A stretch of 30,121 nucleotides of DNA from Coraliomargarita sp965656715 (GTDB taxonomy: Bacteria > Verrucomicrobiota > Verrucomicrobiia > Opitutales > Coraliomargaritaceae): positions 1-30,121 of the forward strand of contig CBFHLR010000036.1 of assembly GCA_965656715.1 (NCBI GenBank), read 5' to 3'. A program made the translations under genes and the position numbers. The notes under the pieces were generated by a model that had not been told where the DNA came from, did no database searches, and worked only from the letters and a program-made list of their open reading frames with translations. Shown one piece after another: positions 6,653-16,534 of the stretch (its first letter is position 1; each line of letters opens with the position of its first letter).

Positions 6653-7594
6653 CTATTTTTTGATTAATGCGTAGGCTTGCCACAGTTCTTCCGCTTGGGC
6701 GGCGGATACTTGTCCGTCGTAAACGAATGCGCGGTAGCTTCTGCTGTATCTCTTGTGAGGCTCGAATCGCCAGCTTTTGTCGGCGACGGTATTGAAATTG
6801 ATGAAGATCGCGCCCTTGTGCTGTTTGTCCCAGGTGCGGAGTTTTTCGGGGTGAGCCTGATTCGTAGGGTGACTCATGAGGATGATTCCTGCATCCTCCG
6901 GATGATCGGTTTGACCTTCTACCTTCACCCAGCGGGCATGGGTGAAATTGGCAGTCAGGCGTTCTTTGCCCTCGCTGGTTAGTATCGTGCTATTGTTTTT
7001 GTTCCACACTGGTGTGCCACGTAGTGAGAAGCCGCTGTAACGGTAAGTTGGTATTGTGATATTGGTGTGGCCCTCAGTGTATTGGACGATATCTAGGTCC
7101 AGAAAGTAGCCGATTGCCGGTTGATTGACGATACCGGATGCGGTGATTGTGGTGGTTTCGTTGAGCAAGGTGATCGGTCCGCCGGGGGCTTTGCGGTCGA
7201 TGTAGATACTCTTGGTGCTCAGGCCGTTTTTTATCTGAGTGTTCTCGGTGGCTTGGATCAGACCGTCGCCTTGTTGCAGTTCCCAGCAGTTGATCTTGCG
7301 GTCGCCGGTTTGGATGAATTTCCACGGCCACCAAAGTCCAAAATGGTGCTTGTGATCATCGGGTTGGCAATCGGTTACGATGAACCCGGATGGGGTCTTC
7401 AGGGGATGGATGAAGTGACTGCCTTGGAATGCGTCGCCGCCTTTGGGAGTCACCAACGGCGTGGCCTGATAGCTGATGAGTTCCTTGTCGGAAACCTTGA
7501 TCGCAACCCGATCACTTGCCATCAAGGGGCAAGCGAACGCGAGCGCCAGTATGGCGGACAATAAGGTTATCGATTTGCGAGATGATTGCATCAT
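6653..7594 (-). CDS. Secreted DUF6807 (PmoA-like) protein
   Basis: A 313-residue exported protein that resembles the DUF6807 family, often labelled 'PmoA family', found in sugar-use clusters of Planctomycetes, Verrucomicrobia and Bacteroidetes. The chosen ATG at 7592-7594 gives MMQSSRKS, a hydrophobic core and a probable cleavage near ACPLMAS; an upstream start would overlap the preceding gene. The recognisable segments are GSHFIHPL, DDHKHHFGLWWPW (His-rich), YRYSGFSLRG and SHPTNQAHPEKLR. Biochemical function is not established; a role in handling glycosides outside the cytoplasm is inferred from its position 10 bases after a Tat-type dehydrogenase gene. Confidence 0.8.
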   Translation of the reverse strand: MMQSSRKSITLLSAILALAFACPLMASDRVAIKVSDKELISYQATPLVTPKGGDAFQGSHFIHPLKTPSGFIVTDCQPDDHKHHFGLWWPWKFIQTGDRKINCWELQQGDGLIQATENTQIKNGLSTKSIYIDRKAPGGPITLLNETTTITASGIVNQPAIGYFLDLDIVQYTEGHTNITIPTYRYSGFSLRGTPVWNKNNSTILTSEGKERLTANFTHARWVKVEGQTDHPEDAGIILMSHPTNQAHPEKLRTWDKQHKGAIFINFNTVADKSWRFEPHKRYSRSYRAFVYDGQVSAAQAEELWQAYALIKK

Positions 7595-7604
7595 AAATGG
7601 GGGC

Positions 7605-8912
7605 TTAGATTGTCCAAGGTGCGCGCATCGGCACGTTGAGCATCGAGCTGACTTCGTCATCACCTACTGGCTCTTGAGTTTTTGGATCCCAATTGATCTT
7701 GCGCCCACCGAGTTTCATCGAGAGGTGATGGAGGACGCAGATGCTATTGGATCGATGGCCGACCTCGACGGGGCAGATTGGATCCTTTCCTGATCGCACC
7801 GCAGTGAGGAAGTCGGTCATGTGGTTGATGCTCTCGTAAAGGGATACTTCGTTATCCTGCGGCTTGCGGCGGAGGAGTTCCTTATCGCTGCATTTGAATC
7901 CTCCGCGTGTGCAATGCGCCCATCCGTTTTCGGTGATGAATTTTACGCCGGGGCTGCCGTTTCTTGAAATCATACGGACGCCGTTTTCGTAGAGGGCTTC
8001 GCCTTGATACCCGACATGGACATTGAATAGTCCGCGGTCAGGGAAGTCTCCTGTTGCGCTGATTTCGACAGGACCCGAGTCGTGGTCGGTGCCCATGCCC
8101 CATTGGGCGATGTCATACATGTGCGAGCCCCAGCCGGTGATCATGCCTAGGCAGTAACGCTCGACTTGCAGCCATCCGGGGCGGCCAAATCCTTTTTTGG
8201 GATGCACGCCGACTTCGGTGTAGGGGACATCTTCGCATGGGCCGAGCCACATGTCGTAGTTGAGGTTGTGCGGGACATCCATGGCAGTGAAGTCGGCTCT
8301 GCCTTTGTCGGTAGGCACTTCGACTTCGATGGTCTTGAGTTCGCCCAACCAGTTGTTGCGAATGATTGTGCAGACCTGGCGAAAATAGACGCTGGAGCGT
8401 TGTTGCGAGCCGGTTTGCAGCACTACATTGTTTGCGCGGACGGCGGCGACGAGTGCTTTGCCTTCCGGGATCGAATAGGTGAGAGGCTTCTGTAAATAGA
8501 TGTGTTTGCCTGCGTTGGCGGCAGCGATGCCGATGTGGCCGTGCCAGTTCTCAGGAGTCGCGATGATTATGGCGTCGATGTCTTTTCGGTATAAAACCAC
8601 GCGGAAGTCTCCATACGCTTTGACGTCGATGTTGATCTCTCCTTTTTCGCGGTAGTATTTCTCAACTTCGGATTTTGCGTTGGCGGCACGTTTGGAATCG
8701 ACATCGCAAACTGCGACGACGCGGGCATTGACCTCGGCTTTGCTGCCGAGTCCCAATGCCTGTTTCATATTCGTAAGTCCCATGCGGCCTGAGCCGATTA
8801 GGGCGACTTGTAGGGTTTCGTTTTTGGACGGCCCACTCCACAGCCCTGTTGGGAGAATGAGGGTGGTGGTGCCTGCAACGAGGGAAGATTTGAGGAAGGT
8901 TCTGCGCTTCAT
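7605..8912 (-). CDS. Tat-exported Gfo/Idh/MocA-family dehydrogenase (second)
   Basis: A 435-residue oxidoreductase. The start MKRRTFLKSSLVAGTTTLI gives a twin-arginine-like signal, so the protein is probably exported folded with its NAD(P) bound. The Rossmann motif ALIGSGRMG (37-45) follows. The usual EKP is QKP here (141-143), which keeps the Lys. The second domain includes WGSHMYDIAQWGMG with the active-site His region. The ATG overlaps the transporter stop codon as ATGA, so translation is likely coupled. It probably oxidises a sugar or glycoside, plausibly to a 3-keto form given the DUF1080 protein in the operon; the substrate is not known. Confidence 0.88.
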   Translation of the reverse strand: MKRRTFLKSSLVAGTTTLILPTGLWSGPSKNETLQVALIGSGRMGLTNMKQALGLGSKAEVNARVVAVCDVDSKRAANAKSEVEKYYREKGEINIDVKAYGDFRVVLYRKDIDAIIIATPENWHGHIGIAAANAGKHIYLQKPLTYSIPEGKALVAAVRANNVVLQTGSQQRSSVYFRQVCTIIRNNWLGELKTIEVEVPTDKGRADFTAMDVPHNLNYDMWLGPCEDVPYTEVGVHPKKGFGRPGWLQVERYCLGMITGWGSHMYDIAQWGMGTDHDSGPVEISATGDFPDRGLFNVHVGYQGEALYENGVRMISRNGSPGVKFITENGWAHCTRGGFKCSDKELLRRKPQDNEVSLYESINHMTDFLTAVRSGKDPICPVEVGHRSNSICVLHHLSMKLGGRKINWDPKTQEPVGDDEVSSMLNVPMRAPWTI

Positions 8913-10543
8913 CTTATTGTTGTGGGGGGCGTGTTTCTTGACGCAAATCCGCGAAGGCCGATGGCTGCGAGAATCACTAGGCCAGCGATGCCGATCATGC
9001 CGGGAGTGCCTTTGTTGCAGAGTGCCCAAACCGACGCGAAGGTAGCCACGCCAGCGGAGAGGGCCATGAGCGCGTTGATGAGGGCGCGGTTTTTAGGGAG
9101 GTTGTCGCCCAGTGCCGACTTGGAGTTCATTAGTAGCAGGAAGGCGAGGTAAGCGATTGGCAGCAGTGTGGTCGCGATGACGGATGCTGGGATGGCCATG
9201 GCGGCCTTGGCATCGCCACTCCAGAGGTAAGGGGAGAAGAAACCCGCGATGGCTGGCATGGATGCACCGATGATGAAAATTTTCGCATTGCCGACTTTGT
9301 TGAATGCTTCGCTGATCGCGTAGCCATTCATCATCATGTGAACCAGTAGTGTGGAGATGGCCATGGCCAGCACGCCGATGCCGAAAATCGTCTGCGCATG
9401 TTTGCCTAGGAAGGGCTCCAGGGATTGCGCTAGATTGACTGAGTCGCGGTTGGAGAGCATAGCGGCGAGTTGTTTTTCTGCCAAGGCTGCAGATGCACGC
9501 GCTGCGCTCTTGGCGGTGTCGTCTAGCGTGATGAATGCCTCATTGTGTGCGGCTAAACTTCCATCCAACACTTTGTAGTAGGCTTTTTCCATTTCCGGAT
9601 ATGGCGTGCCGTCTGCGGCGAGCACATCCGCATGTTTGGCATGGAAGGAGGCCGCAGATGCGATGACGAGCGCGGACGCTCCCAAGATGAATGGCACGAA
9701 CAGCCCTAATACGAGATCGTAGCGGGAGAGTTGGCGGTGTGCTGGACCCCAGCCTTTTTTCTTGAGGCTGTAGGGGAGTAGGAAGGTCATGTTAATGCCG
9801 ACGGCGGTGCCAAAGGCGGCGATGATCTTACCTCGTTGCTGTGAAGTGACATACTCTGTCCAGTAAGCGGCATGATCACCTGTCGTGGCGATGGCGGCTG
9901 CGATTTGATCGGTCGGTCTGAAGAGCGCTGAGAAATCGGGGATGAGGCCGGCAAAGAGGCTCCCCCATGGGACGGCACCATTCTTAATGAGCGTGACGAC
10001 GACTCCCATGAACGCGAGGACGATGACCGCGACCAGGCCTTTGAGTAAATTGTCGATGATTCGGGAGGCTCGATCGTTCTTCTGTGAGAGCGCGATGAGT
10101 GAGAGTGCCACTACGAACAAAGAACCGGTGATTACGTAGGGGCCGGGCGTGAACCCTAGGTTGTCTTCTAATGCACCGCGACCGAGTGAGAACTGCGCGG
10201 CACAGAATACGGTGTCCGCAATCACCGTGGCGATGAGCCAGCTCCAGGCGAGCGTCGGCGATACCTTCTTCTGCATGAGACGAAAGGGGCGTTCTTTGCA
10301 GGAGAGTGTGACATGGGAAATTGCCCCGAGCATGATGATGCCGCACAGCATCGCGAGTGGTTGCAGCCAAAGGAACTCGTAGCCGCCGATGATGCCGAGG
10401 TAGAGCGCGCCGACGAGCGAGCCACCACCAAGGGTAACGGCTGCTTGCACCCAGCCGGGGCCGGTCAGTTTTGCGTAGCCAGCCAGTCTGCCGAGGAAGC
10501 CACGGCTTTGGATGGATTGGATTACTTGTATTTGATCTGACAT
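8909..10543 (-). CDS. NRAMP-related membrane transporter lacking canonical metal motifs
   Basis: A 544-residue polytopic membrane protein with roughly eleven or twelve hydrophobic segments and an NRAMP/SLC11-like layout. The first segment reads LTGPGWVQAAVTLGGG (26-41). Where true Mn/Fe transporters have DPGN, this has glycines and Ser; where they have MPH in segment six, it reads ATTGDHAAYWTEY (219-231). A long hydrophilic loop of about 85 residues (301-385) is unusual. It could move a different cation or another solute, perhaps one linked to the sugar pathway. The gene sits 27 bases after the PhoD-like gene and overlaps the next dehydrogenase gene by 4 bases. Confidence 0.75.
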   Translation of the reverse strand: MSDQIQVIQSIQSRGFLGRLAGYAKLTGPGWVQAAVTLGGGSLVGALYLGIIGGYEFLWLQPLAMLCGIIMLGAISHVTLSCKERPFRLMQKKVSPTLAWSWLIATVIADTVFCAAQFSLGRGALEDNLGFTPGPYVITGSLFVVALSLIALSQKNDRASRIIDNLLKGLVAVIVLAFMGVVVTLIKNGAVPWGSLFAGLIPDFSALFRPTDQIAAAIATTGDHAAYWTEYVTSQQRGKIIAAFGTAVGINMTFLLPYSLKKKGWGPAHRQLSRYDLVLGLFVPFILGASALVIASAASFHAKHADVLAADGTPYPEMEKAYYKVLDGSLAAHNEAFITLDDTAKSAARASAALAEKQLAAMLSNRDSVNLAQSLEPFLGKHAQTIFGIGVLAMAISTLLVHMMMNGYAISEAFNKVGNAKIFIIGASMPAIAGFFSPYLWSGDAKAAMAIPASVIATTLLPIAYLAFLLLMNSKSALGDNLPKNRALINALMALSAGVATFASVWALCNKGTPGMIGIAGLVILAAIGLRGFASRNTPPTTIR

Positions 10544-10570
10544 TGGAAAGGGGAAGGTGCTGGGCGTCGG

Positions 10571-11986
10571 TTATTGTGCCACGAAATGCTCTTCGTTGAC
10601 GACTGAGCCGTCGACTGCGTGATGGCGGAAGTGGATGTTCTGGCTCTCGCTGTCGACATCCACGCGTAGAAAGCCGCCTTTGATGCGGAGGAAACGGTGC
10701 ATCTCGTTGCGGTATTTTTCGTGATAGCCAGAGGCGTGCTTGTCGGACGCAGGGCCGCAGGAAAACTCTCTCAGGCCAGTGGTTGGGTCGATTGAGGCGT
10801 ATTGCCAGTGGCGGTCGCCGCAGACGACATACATGTTGGGTTGCTGGGCGATGAAGGCGCGGAGTTCGTTACCTTCGGTGGCGAAGGCGGCATTGGAGTG
10901 ATTATCGTTCTTGCCTCGTGCGCGGTCGGGACCGACGACCGGAGTCGGGCTAATCAATACCTTGAAGGTGGCATCCGATGCGGCAACTGTTTCGTAGAAC
11001 CACTGTTTTTGTTCGGCGCCCCAGATTGTTTTCTCAGGGCCGTCGGCCATGGTGTTTGGACTGCGAAAATCGCGCCCTTCGACGAGCCAAATTTGTAGGT
11101 CTTTGCCCCAGCGAATCGTGCGGTAGGTCTTCTCACCCATGGGCACCTGTTCGCGGAAGGTCGCAAGGCCTTGTTCCCATGTGAGGTCAAAATAGTCGAC
11201 GCCTGGCCACGCGTCATTACAGGTCGTATCGTGGTCGTCCTTGATGAAGTAGCTGCTGACTTGATTGTGAAACTCGCGAAGATAGGGCATTGAGTAGATG
11301 CGGTTCCATTTGAGGCGGGCGAGCTCGAGATTCGTAGCGTAGGGGAAGGGCTTGTCGTAGTATTCGATGTCACCTGTGTGGACAAAGAAATTTGGATCCA
11401 GGGCCAGCATTTGAGGGTAGATCTTATGTCCCATCTCCGGGTTGTCGCGCCTCGGATAGTCACCGCAGGTCGTCACCACGAAACGCACATCGCTGGAGTT
11501 CTCGATTGCGGGGGCGGTTTTGAACCCTCCGTTCAGTTGGTGTGTGGCCTCTCCATTGCGTCCTTCGATGAGAAGCTCGTAATGAGTGCCAGGTTTGAGG
11601 CTATCGAGTTTGAATTGGTGGATGTAGTCGTTCTCTGAATACACCGACTGCCATTCGGTGGACTTGGATGCTGCTTTGTCGTTGCTGGGCCAGTAGGTGA
11701 CTTTGACGTCGCCGGTGCTGCCGAGAACACTGCCCTGCATGATGCTTAGGTCCGGGTAGTCCGGTTGATGCATGGGCTTGAATTGTTTGATCTTTTCACC
11801 GGTTTTCGGAATGGTGAATTCGAGCCCATCGGTGTTGCGTTCTGCGTTTTGGGTCAGTCGGGTCCACACAATGGCGGAATCCTGGTCGACTTCTCCGACC
11901 TTGATGCCATTGGCCATGTGTATCCCTGCGTGTGTAATGCTACTGCACAGGAGAAACGACCAGAGTGTTTTTTGAAAGGTATTCAT
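10571..11986 (-). CDS. Secreted PhoD-like metallophosphatase
   Basis: A 471-residue exported phosphatase or phosphodiesterase of the PhoD type. Signal peptide: MNTFQKTLWSFLLCSSITHA. An N-terminal fibronectin-like PhoD domain (about 22-155) is followed by the metallophosphatase core: TTCGDYPRR (172-180, with the Cys used as an iron ligand in PhoD), VHTGDIEYYD (202-211), FIKDDHDTTCNDAWPG (247-262) and VVCGDRHWQY (387-396). These provide the Fe/Ca-binding Asp, Cys and His residues. It probably releases phosphate from organic esters or diesters in the periplasm. Its place in a sugar-oxidation operon suggests that the substrate is a phosphorylated or phosphodiester-linked glycan, but that is inference. 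Confidence 0.88.
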   Translation of the reverse strand: MNTFQKTLWSFLLCSSITHAGIHMANGIKVGEVDQDSAIVWTRLTQNAERNTDGLEFTIPKTGEKIKQFKPMHQPDYPDLSIMQGSVLGSTGDVKVTYWPSNDKAASKSTEWQSVYSENDYIHQFKLDSLKPGTHYELLIEGRNGEATHQLNGGFKTAPAIENSSDVRFVVTTCGDYPRRDNPEMGHKIYPQMLALDPNFFVHTGDIEYYDKPFPYATNLELARLKWNRIYSMPYLREFHNQVSSYFIKDDHDTTCNDAWPGVDYFDLTWEQGLATFREQVPMGEKTYRTIRWGKDLQIWLVEGRDFRSPNTMADGPEKTIWGAEQKQWFYETVAASDATFKVLISPTPVVGPDRARGKNDNHSNAAFATEGNELRAFIAQQPNMYVVCGDRHWQYASIDPTTGLREFSCGPASDKHASGYHEKYRNEMHRFLRIKGGFLRVDVDSESQNIHFRHHAVDGSVVNEEHFVAQ

Positions 11987-12012
11987 GCTAGGTATCGTGG
12001 CTGGTGGGGAGC

Positions 12013-13446
<1,434 letters not shown>

Positions 13447-13469
13447 TTTTGGATACGCGGGGAGGTTGA

Positions 13470-14924
13470 TTATAGCTTGTAGAACTCTTCCCAGCCCTTG
13501 CGCGGTGCGGGGTCGAGGAGTGCCTGTGCGGCTTTGTTGTTGGTGATTTGCTGAGTGCTGCGGTCGAATTTGATTTCGCCGCCAAGGCGCTGTGCCAGCA
13601 CGCCGAGGTTGAACATTTGGCTGAGTTCGCCGCTGACGCTGAACGGAGAGCGTGTTTGTTCTTCGCCTTTGCAAGCGAGCAGAAAATTTTCGTAGTGGTT
13701 GGAGTTCTTTTGCGGGAACCTTGGTAGATCGCGACGCATGTCCATGTATTTTTGTCGTGGGATGATCTGCAGCGGGCTCGCGTGGGAGCCCCCTTTGAAG
13801 ACGAGGTCTTTGCTGTAAATGACCTTACCCGGGTGTTTCAAGGCTTCGGGTTGACCGCTTTCAGTGTATTCGCCCTCGAGCATAGGCTTGTTATTCGTCC
13901 CGTCATACCAAGTGACATCGCATGCGGGGAGATCGGCTGCGCGCTCTGGGAAGGAAAACTGAATGGTCGTTGCTTGCGGGAAGACGAAATCATTTGCGCC
14001 GTCGCGCTTGACCGCGGTGATGGTCTCGGGAAGTCCCAGTTCAAGGAAACGGTGGCAGGTGTCGAGGATGTGTGGCCCCCAGTCACCAAAACAGCCACTG
14101 CCGAATTCATACCAGCTGCGCCATTCCTGAGGGTGAAGCTTCGTGCTGAAGGGGCGCTCAGTTGCGACTACATCATGCCACTGATCCCAGTCGATGCCCT
14201 TCGGCATAGGTTCTTGCGGGTATTCGGTGGCTGAGGTGCCCCAACCGTGCCAACGGCGAGCCTTATTCATGTGGGCGGTGATGCGGGTGACGTCTTTGAT
14301 CACGCCGGCTTCACGCCAGGCCTTGAATTGAAAGTAGTTGGCGCCGGAGTGTCCTTGGTTGCCCATTTGAGTCGCAACGCCGCTACGTTCGGCCAAGTCA
14401 ATTAGGCGTGCGCACTGGCCGTAGGTGTGGGCGAGGGGCTTCTCCACGTAGACGTGCTTGCCGAGTGACATGGCGAGCATCGCAACGGCGAAGTGGGAGT
14501 GGTCGGGGGTCGCGATCAGGACGGCGTCGATTTCGTCACCCATCTCATCAAACATGACACGAAAGTCGGTGAATGCGCGCGCCTTGAGTGGAAGCTGCTT
14601 GGGGGGCTCCTTGCCTTTTTTGGAGGGCGGTGGTGTGTTGGAGAGGCCGTGTGTGTAGCGTGCTTCGCGGGTGTGGGTGCCTTCCATGTCGATGTCGCAG
14701 AGGGCGACCACGTTGCACAGCTTCGTGGCGAGCATTGCCCTGCGGTCGCCATTTCCCTGATTGCCGATACCGACGACGGCTAGGTTGACTTTTTCGCTGG
14801 GAGCCAGGCCTGTAGAGGACTTGTTGCCCAATGCGATGTAGGACGGCAGGATGGTCAACGCGCCGAAGGCGGCGGAGGACTTGAGGAAGTCGCGGCGTGT
14901 GACCTGAGGTATCTGTTGCTTCAT
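13470..14924 (-). CDS. Tat-exported Gfo/Idh/MocA-family dehydrogenase (first in operon)
   Basis: A 484-residue oxidoreductase and the first gene of the nine-gene operon. MKQQIPQVTRRDFLKSSAAF carries a textbook twin-arginine motif (RRDFLK, 10-15), so the folded, cofactor-loaded protein is probably exported. The Rossmann motif VVGIGNQGNG (50-59) and VEKPLAH (160-166, active-site Lys) are intact. GCFGDWGPHILDTCHR (about 277-292) carries the catalytic His region. The chosen ATG at 14922-14924 puts the Tat motif at the right distance; the longer frame adds 12 residues without meaning. No Shine-Dalgarno sequence is seen. It probably oxidises a glycoside carbon, in keeping with the DUF1080 protein encoded 23 bases downstream. 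Confidence 0.9.
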   Translation of the reverse strand: MKQQIPQVTRRDFLKSSAAFGALTILPSYIALGNKSSTGLAPSEKVNLAVVGIGNQGNGDRRAMLATKLCNVVALCDIDMEGTHTREARYTHGLSNTPPPSKKGKEPPKQLPLKARAFTDFRVMFDEMGDEIDAVLIATPDHSHFAVAMLAMSLGKHVYVEKPLAHTYGQCARLIDLAERSGVATQMGNQGHSGANYFQFKAWREAGVIKDVTRITAHMNKARRWHGWGTSATEYPQEPMPKGIDWDQWHDVVATERPFSTKLHPQEWRSWYEFGSGCFGDWGPHILDTCHRFLELGLPETITAVKRDGANDFVFPQATTIQFSFPERAADLPACDVTWYDGTNNKPMLEGEYTESGQPEALKHPGKVIYSKDLVFKGGSHASPLQIIPRQKYMDMRRDLPRFPQKNSNHYENFLLACKGEEQTRSPFSVSGELSQMFNLGVLAQRLGGEIKFDRSTQQITNNKAAQALLDPAPRKGWEEFYKL

Positions 14925-15004
14925 AGTATTTATGGCCCGATGTGGCACTTGGGGTTCCAAATTAGTTTAGAATGTATGAAAGTTTATTAAGTGAACAAAC
15001 AAAG
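14925..15004 (-). promoter_or_regulatory. Promoter region of the nine-gene operon
   Basis: The gap between the divergent dehydrogenase and ROK genes is 128 bases. The half nearer the dehydrogenase is AT-rich and holds AACAAACAAAG (14994-15004) and ATTAGTTTAG (14961-14970), which resemble half-sites of ROK-type xylose repressor operators. A weak minus-strand promoter can be drawn with TTGTTC and TACATT at 16-base spacing. No single box is strong, so exact placement is uncertain. Confidence 0.35.
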
Positions 15005-15056
15005 TTGAATTTCATGCTTTAGCAAGTTAAAAAAACATGCCTTGTTTGTGGCATGT
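15005..15056 (+). promoter_or_regulatory. ROK gene promoter with operator-like palindrome over the start codon
   Basis: TTGAAT (15005-15010) and TAAAAA (15028-15033) are spaced 17 bases, a plausible -35/-10 pair. Immediately downstream the perfect palindrome ACATGCC (15035-15041) / GGCATGT (15050-15056) covers the predicted transcription start and the ATG at 15053-15055. A further CATGC word stands at 15013-15017. This is the position expected of an autorepressor site. Confidence 0.5.
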
Positions 15057-16294
15057 CGACGAAGCAGCGTTATGATCGTAGTGATATTCGCAGATTGAAT
15101 GCGGTCAGCGTTCTGGATCAATTGCGTGCGAACGGTGCGATGTCGCGGGCGAAAATTGCGACAGCGCTGGGCCTAACGCGTGCCACGGTCTCGAATATAG
15201 CGACTGATTTACTGAATGCATCGCTGATTAGTGAGACGGAATATGATCAGGGCGGTGCTGGGCGTCCGGGATTACTGCTGAATCTAAATCCGAATTCGGG
15301 GTCGATGATTGCGGTGGATGTGAATTTGGACCATGTTGCGGTGGTTTTGGCCAATGTTGGGCAGGATGTGCTTTGGAGGGAACAGTTGCCCCTAAAGTCT
15401 GATGCCGACGCTGATGAAGGGCTGGGGCAGGTGGAGGAGCTGATTGAGCAGGCAATGGAGCTTTCCAGACTCAAGGGCTTGCGCTGCTATGGAATTTGCG
15501 TGGCCTGGGCGGGTCTGGTTGATCGTGAAGTCGGTGAGCTAGCCTATGGGCCGACTTCGGGCTGGGAGCACGTGCCGCTCAAGGAGCGTTGGGAGGTGCG
15601 TTTCGAAGTGCCGGTGACTGTCGAGAATGAAGCCCACGCTGGCGCGATTGGAGTGCACCATTTTGGTCCTCGGGCAGGTGTGCGCAATTTGGTTTACCTT
15701 AGTTTGGGGGTGGGTCTTGCTGCGGGCGTCTTCGTCGATGGTGTCTTGCTGCGTGGCAAGCAGGGCTTTGCGGGGCAGGTCGGGCACACGCATTTTGTGG
15801 ATAACGGGGTTCAGTGCACCTGTGGTAAGACTGGCTGTTGGGTCACGGAAATCGGCGCAGCGGCCGTTAAGCGTAAGCTGGTGAACGCGGGCGTAACGAT
15901 TCCGAAGAAAAGTGCGGCCGAAGTCGACTGGGTTGGTTTGATTGCTGAAAAGGCGAAGTCGGGTGATCCGCAAGTCCTTGAAGTGTTGAGAAAGGTTGGT
16001 TCGCAGTTGGGTGAGGGAATTGCTCGATTGGTTCAGACCTTTAACCCCTCGATGGTCGTGATCGGTGGCCGCCTCGGGCAGTTGATGGAAATAGTTGAAC
16101 CTCAGGTTCGCGATGCGATTCTCGCGCAGACGCTACCGTTTATGTTGGAGCCTCTGGAGGTTCTGGTGAATGCCTCGGAGGACGATCATGTTCAAGGCTG
16201 CCTAGCGACTGTGTTTGACTCGATTATGAAGAACCCGCTTGTGTCGGGCAAGTCGGTGAGTGGACTTTCGGGGCATGATGATTCAAACAAATAG
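15053..16294 (+). CDS. ROK-family transcriptional repressor
   Basis: A 413-residue sugar-responsive regulator of the NagC/XylR (ROK) type. The N-terminal winged helix (about 11-63) includes the recognition segment MSRAKIATALGLTRATVSNIA and is followed by GRPGLLL (70-76). The ROK domain has ENEAHAGAIG (191-200), GVGLAAGVFVDG, and the zinc site with His245/His247 and CTCGKTGC (255-262). The kinase-type Asp-Gly-Gly loop is degenerate (IAVDVNLDH), so it should sense sugar rather than phosphorylate it. It is divergent from the nine-gene operon and probably represses that operon and itself. The ATG has no Shine-Dalgarno sequence and lies inside a palindrome. Confidence 0.9.
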   Translation: MSTKQRYDRSDIRRLNAVSVLDQLRANGAMSRAKIATALGLTRATVSNIATDLLNASLISETEYDQGGAGRPGLLLNLNPNSGSMIAVDVNLDHVAVVLANVGQDVLWREQLPLKSDADADEGLGQVEELIEQAMELSRLKGLRCYGICVAWAGLVDREVGELAYGPTSGWEHVPLKERWEVRFEVPVTVENEAHAGAIGVHHFGPRAGVRNLVYLSLGVGLAAGVFVDGVLLRGKQGFAGQVGHTHFVDNGVQCTCGKTGCWVTEIGAAAVKRKLVNAGVTIPKKSAAEVDWVGLIAEKAKSGDPQVLEVLRKVGSQLGEGIARLVQTFNPSMVVIGGRLGQLMEIVEPQVRDAILAQTLPFMLEPLEVLVNASEDDHVQGCLATVFDSIMKNPLVSGKSVSGLSGHDDSNK

Positions 16295-16408
16295 TTTGTA
16301 TAGTTCCTTGGGAATCATGCGCCTTTGCCTGCTTATCGTTGGTGTCGCTCTATGCTTAGGCGGACGTCGTGCTGGCTGAGATCAATAGAAAGATTGACCC
16401 GTAGTAGC

Positions 16409-16444
16409 GTCAGCCCCCCCTGTCATATGATGACAGGGGGTGAC
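16409..16444. terminator. Bidirectional terminator hairpin between convergent genes
   Basis: CCCCCTGTCA (16416-16425) pairs perfectly with TGACAGGGGG (16431-16440) around a 5-base loop, and outer GTCA/TGAC bases extend the stem. TTATTT follows on the plus strand. It lies between the ROK gene end and the end of the hexuronate operon, where both transcripts should stop. The rest of the 240-base gap holds nothing I recognise. Confidence 0.75.
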
Positions 16445-16534
16445 TTATTTATGAGCCAGGTGCTAGTTCATGAATGTGAGATCTACGCATGCTGCGTCAG
16501 GTCTGTTTATCTGAACAGCGGTAGGTGTTGATGC

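Noticed and set aside
16325..16531. Open frame of 68 codons between convergent genes
   Set aside because: It runs through the terminator hairpin, lacks a Shine-Dalgarno sequence and shows no family features.
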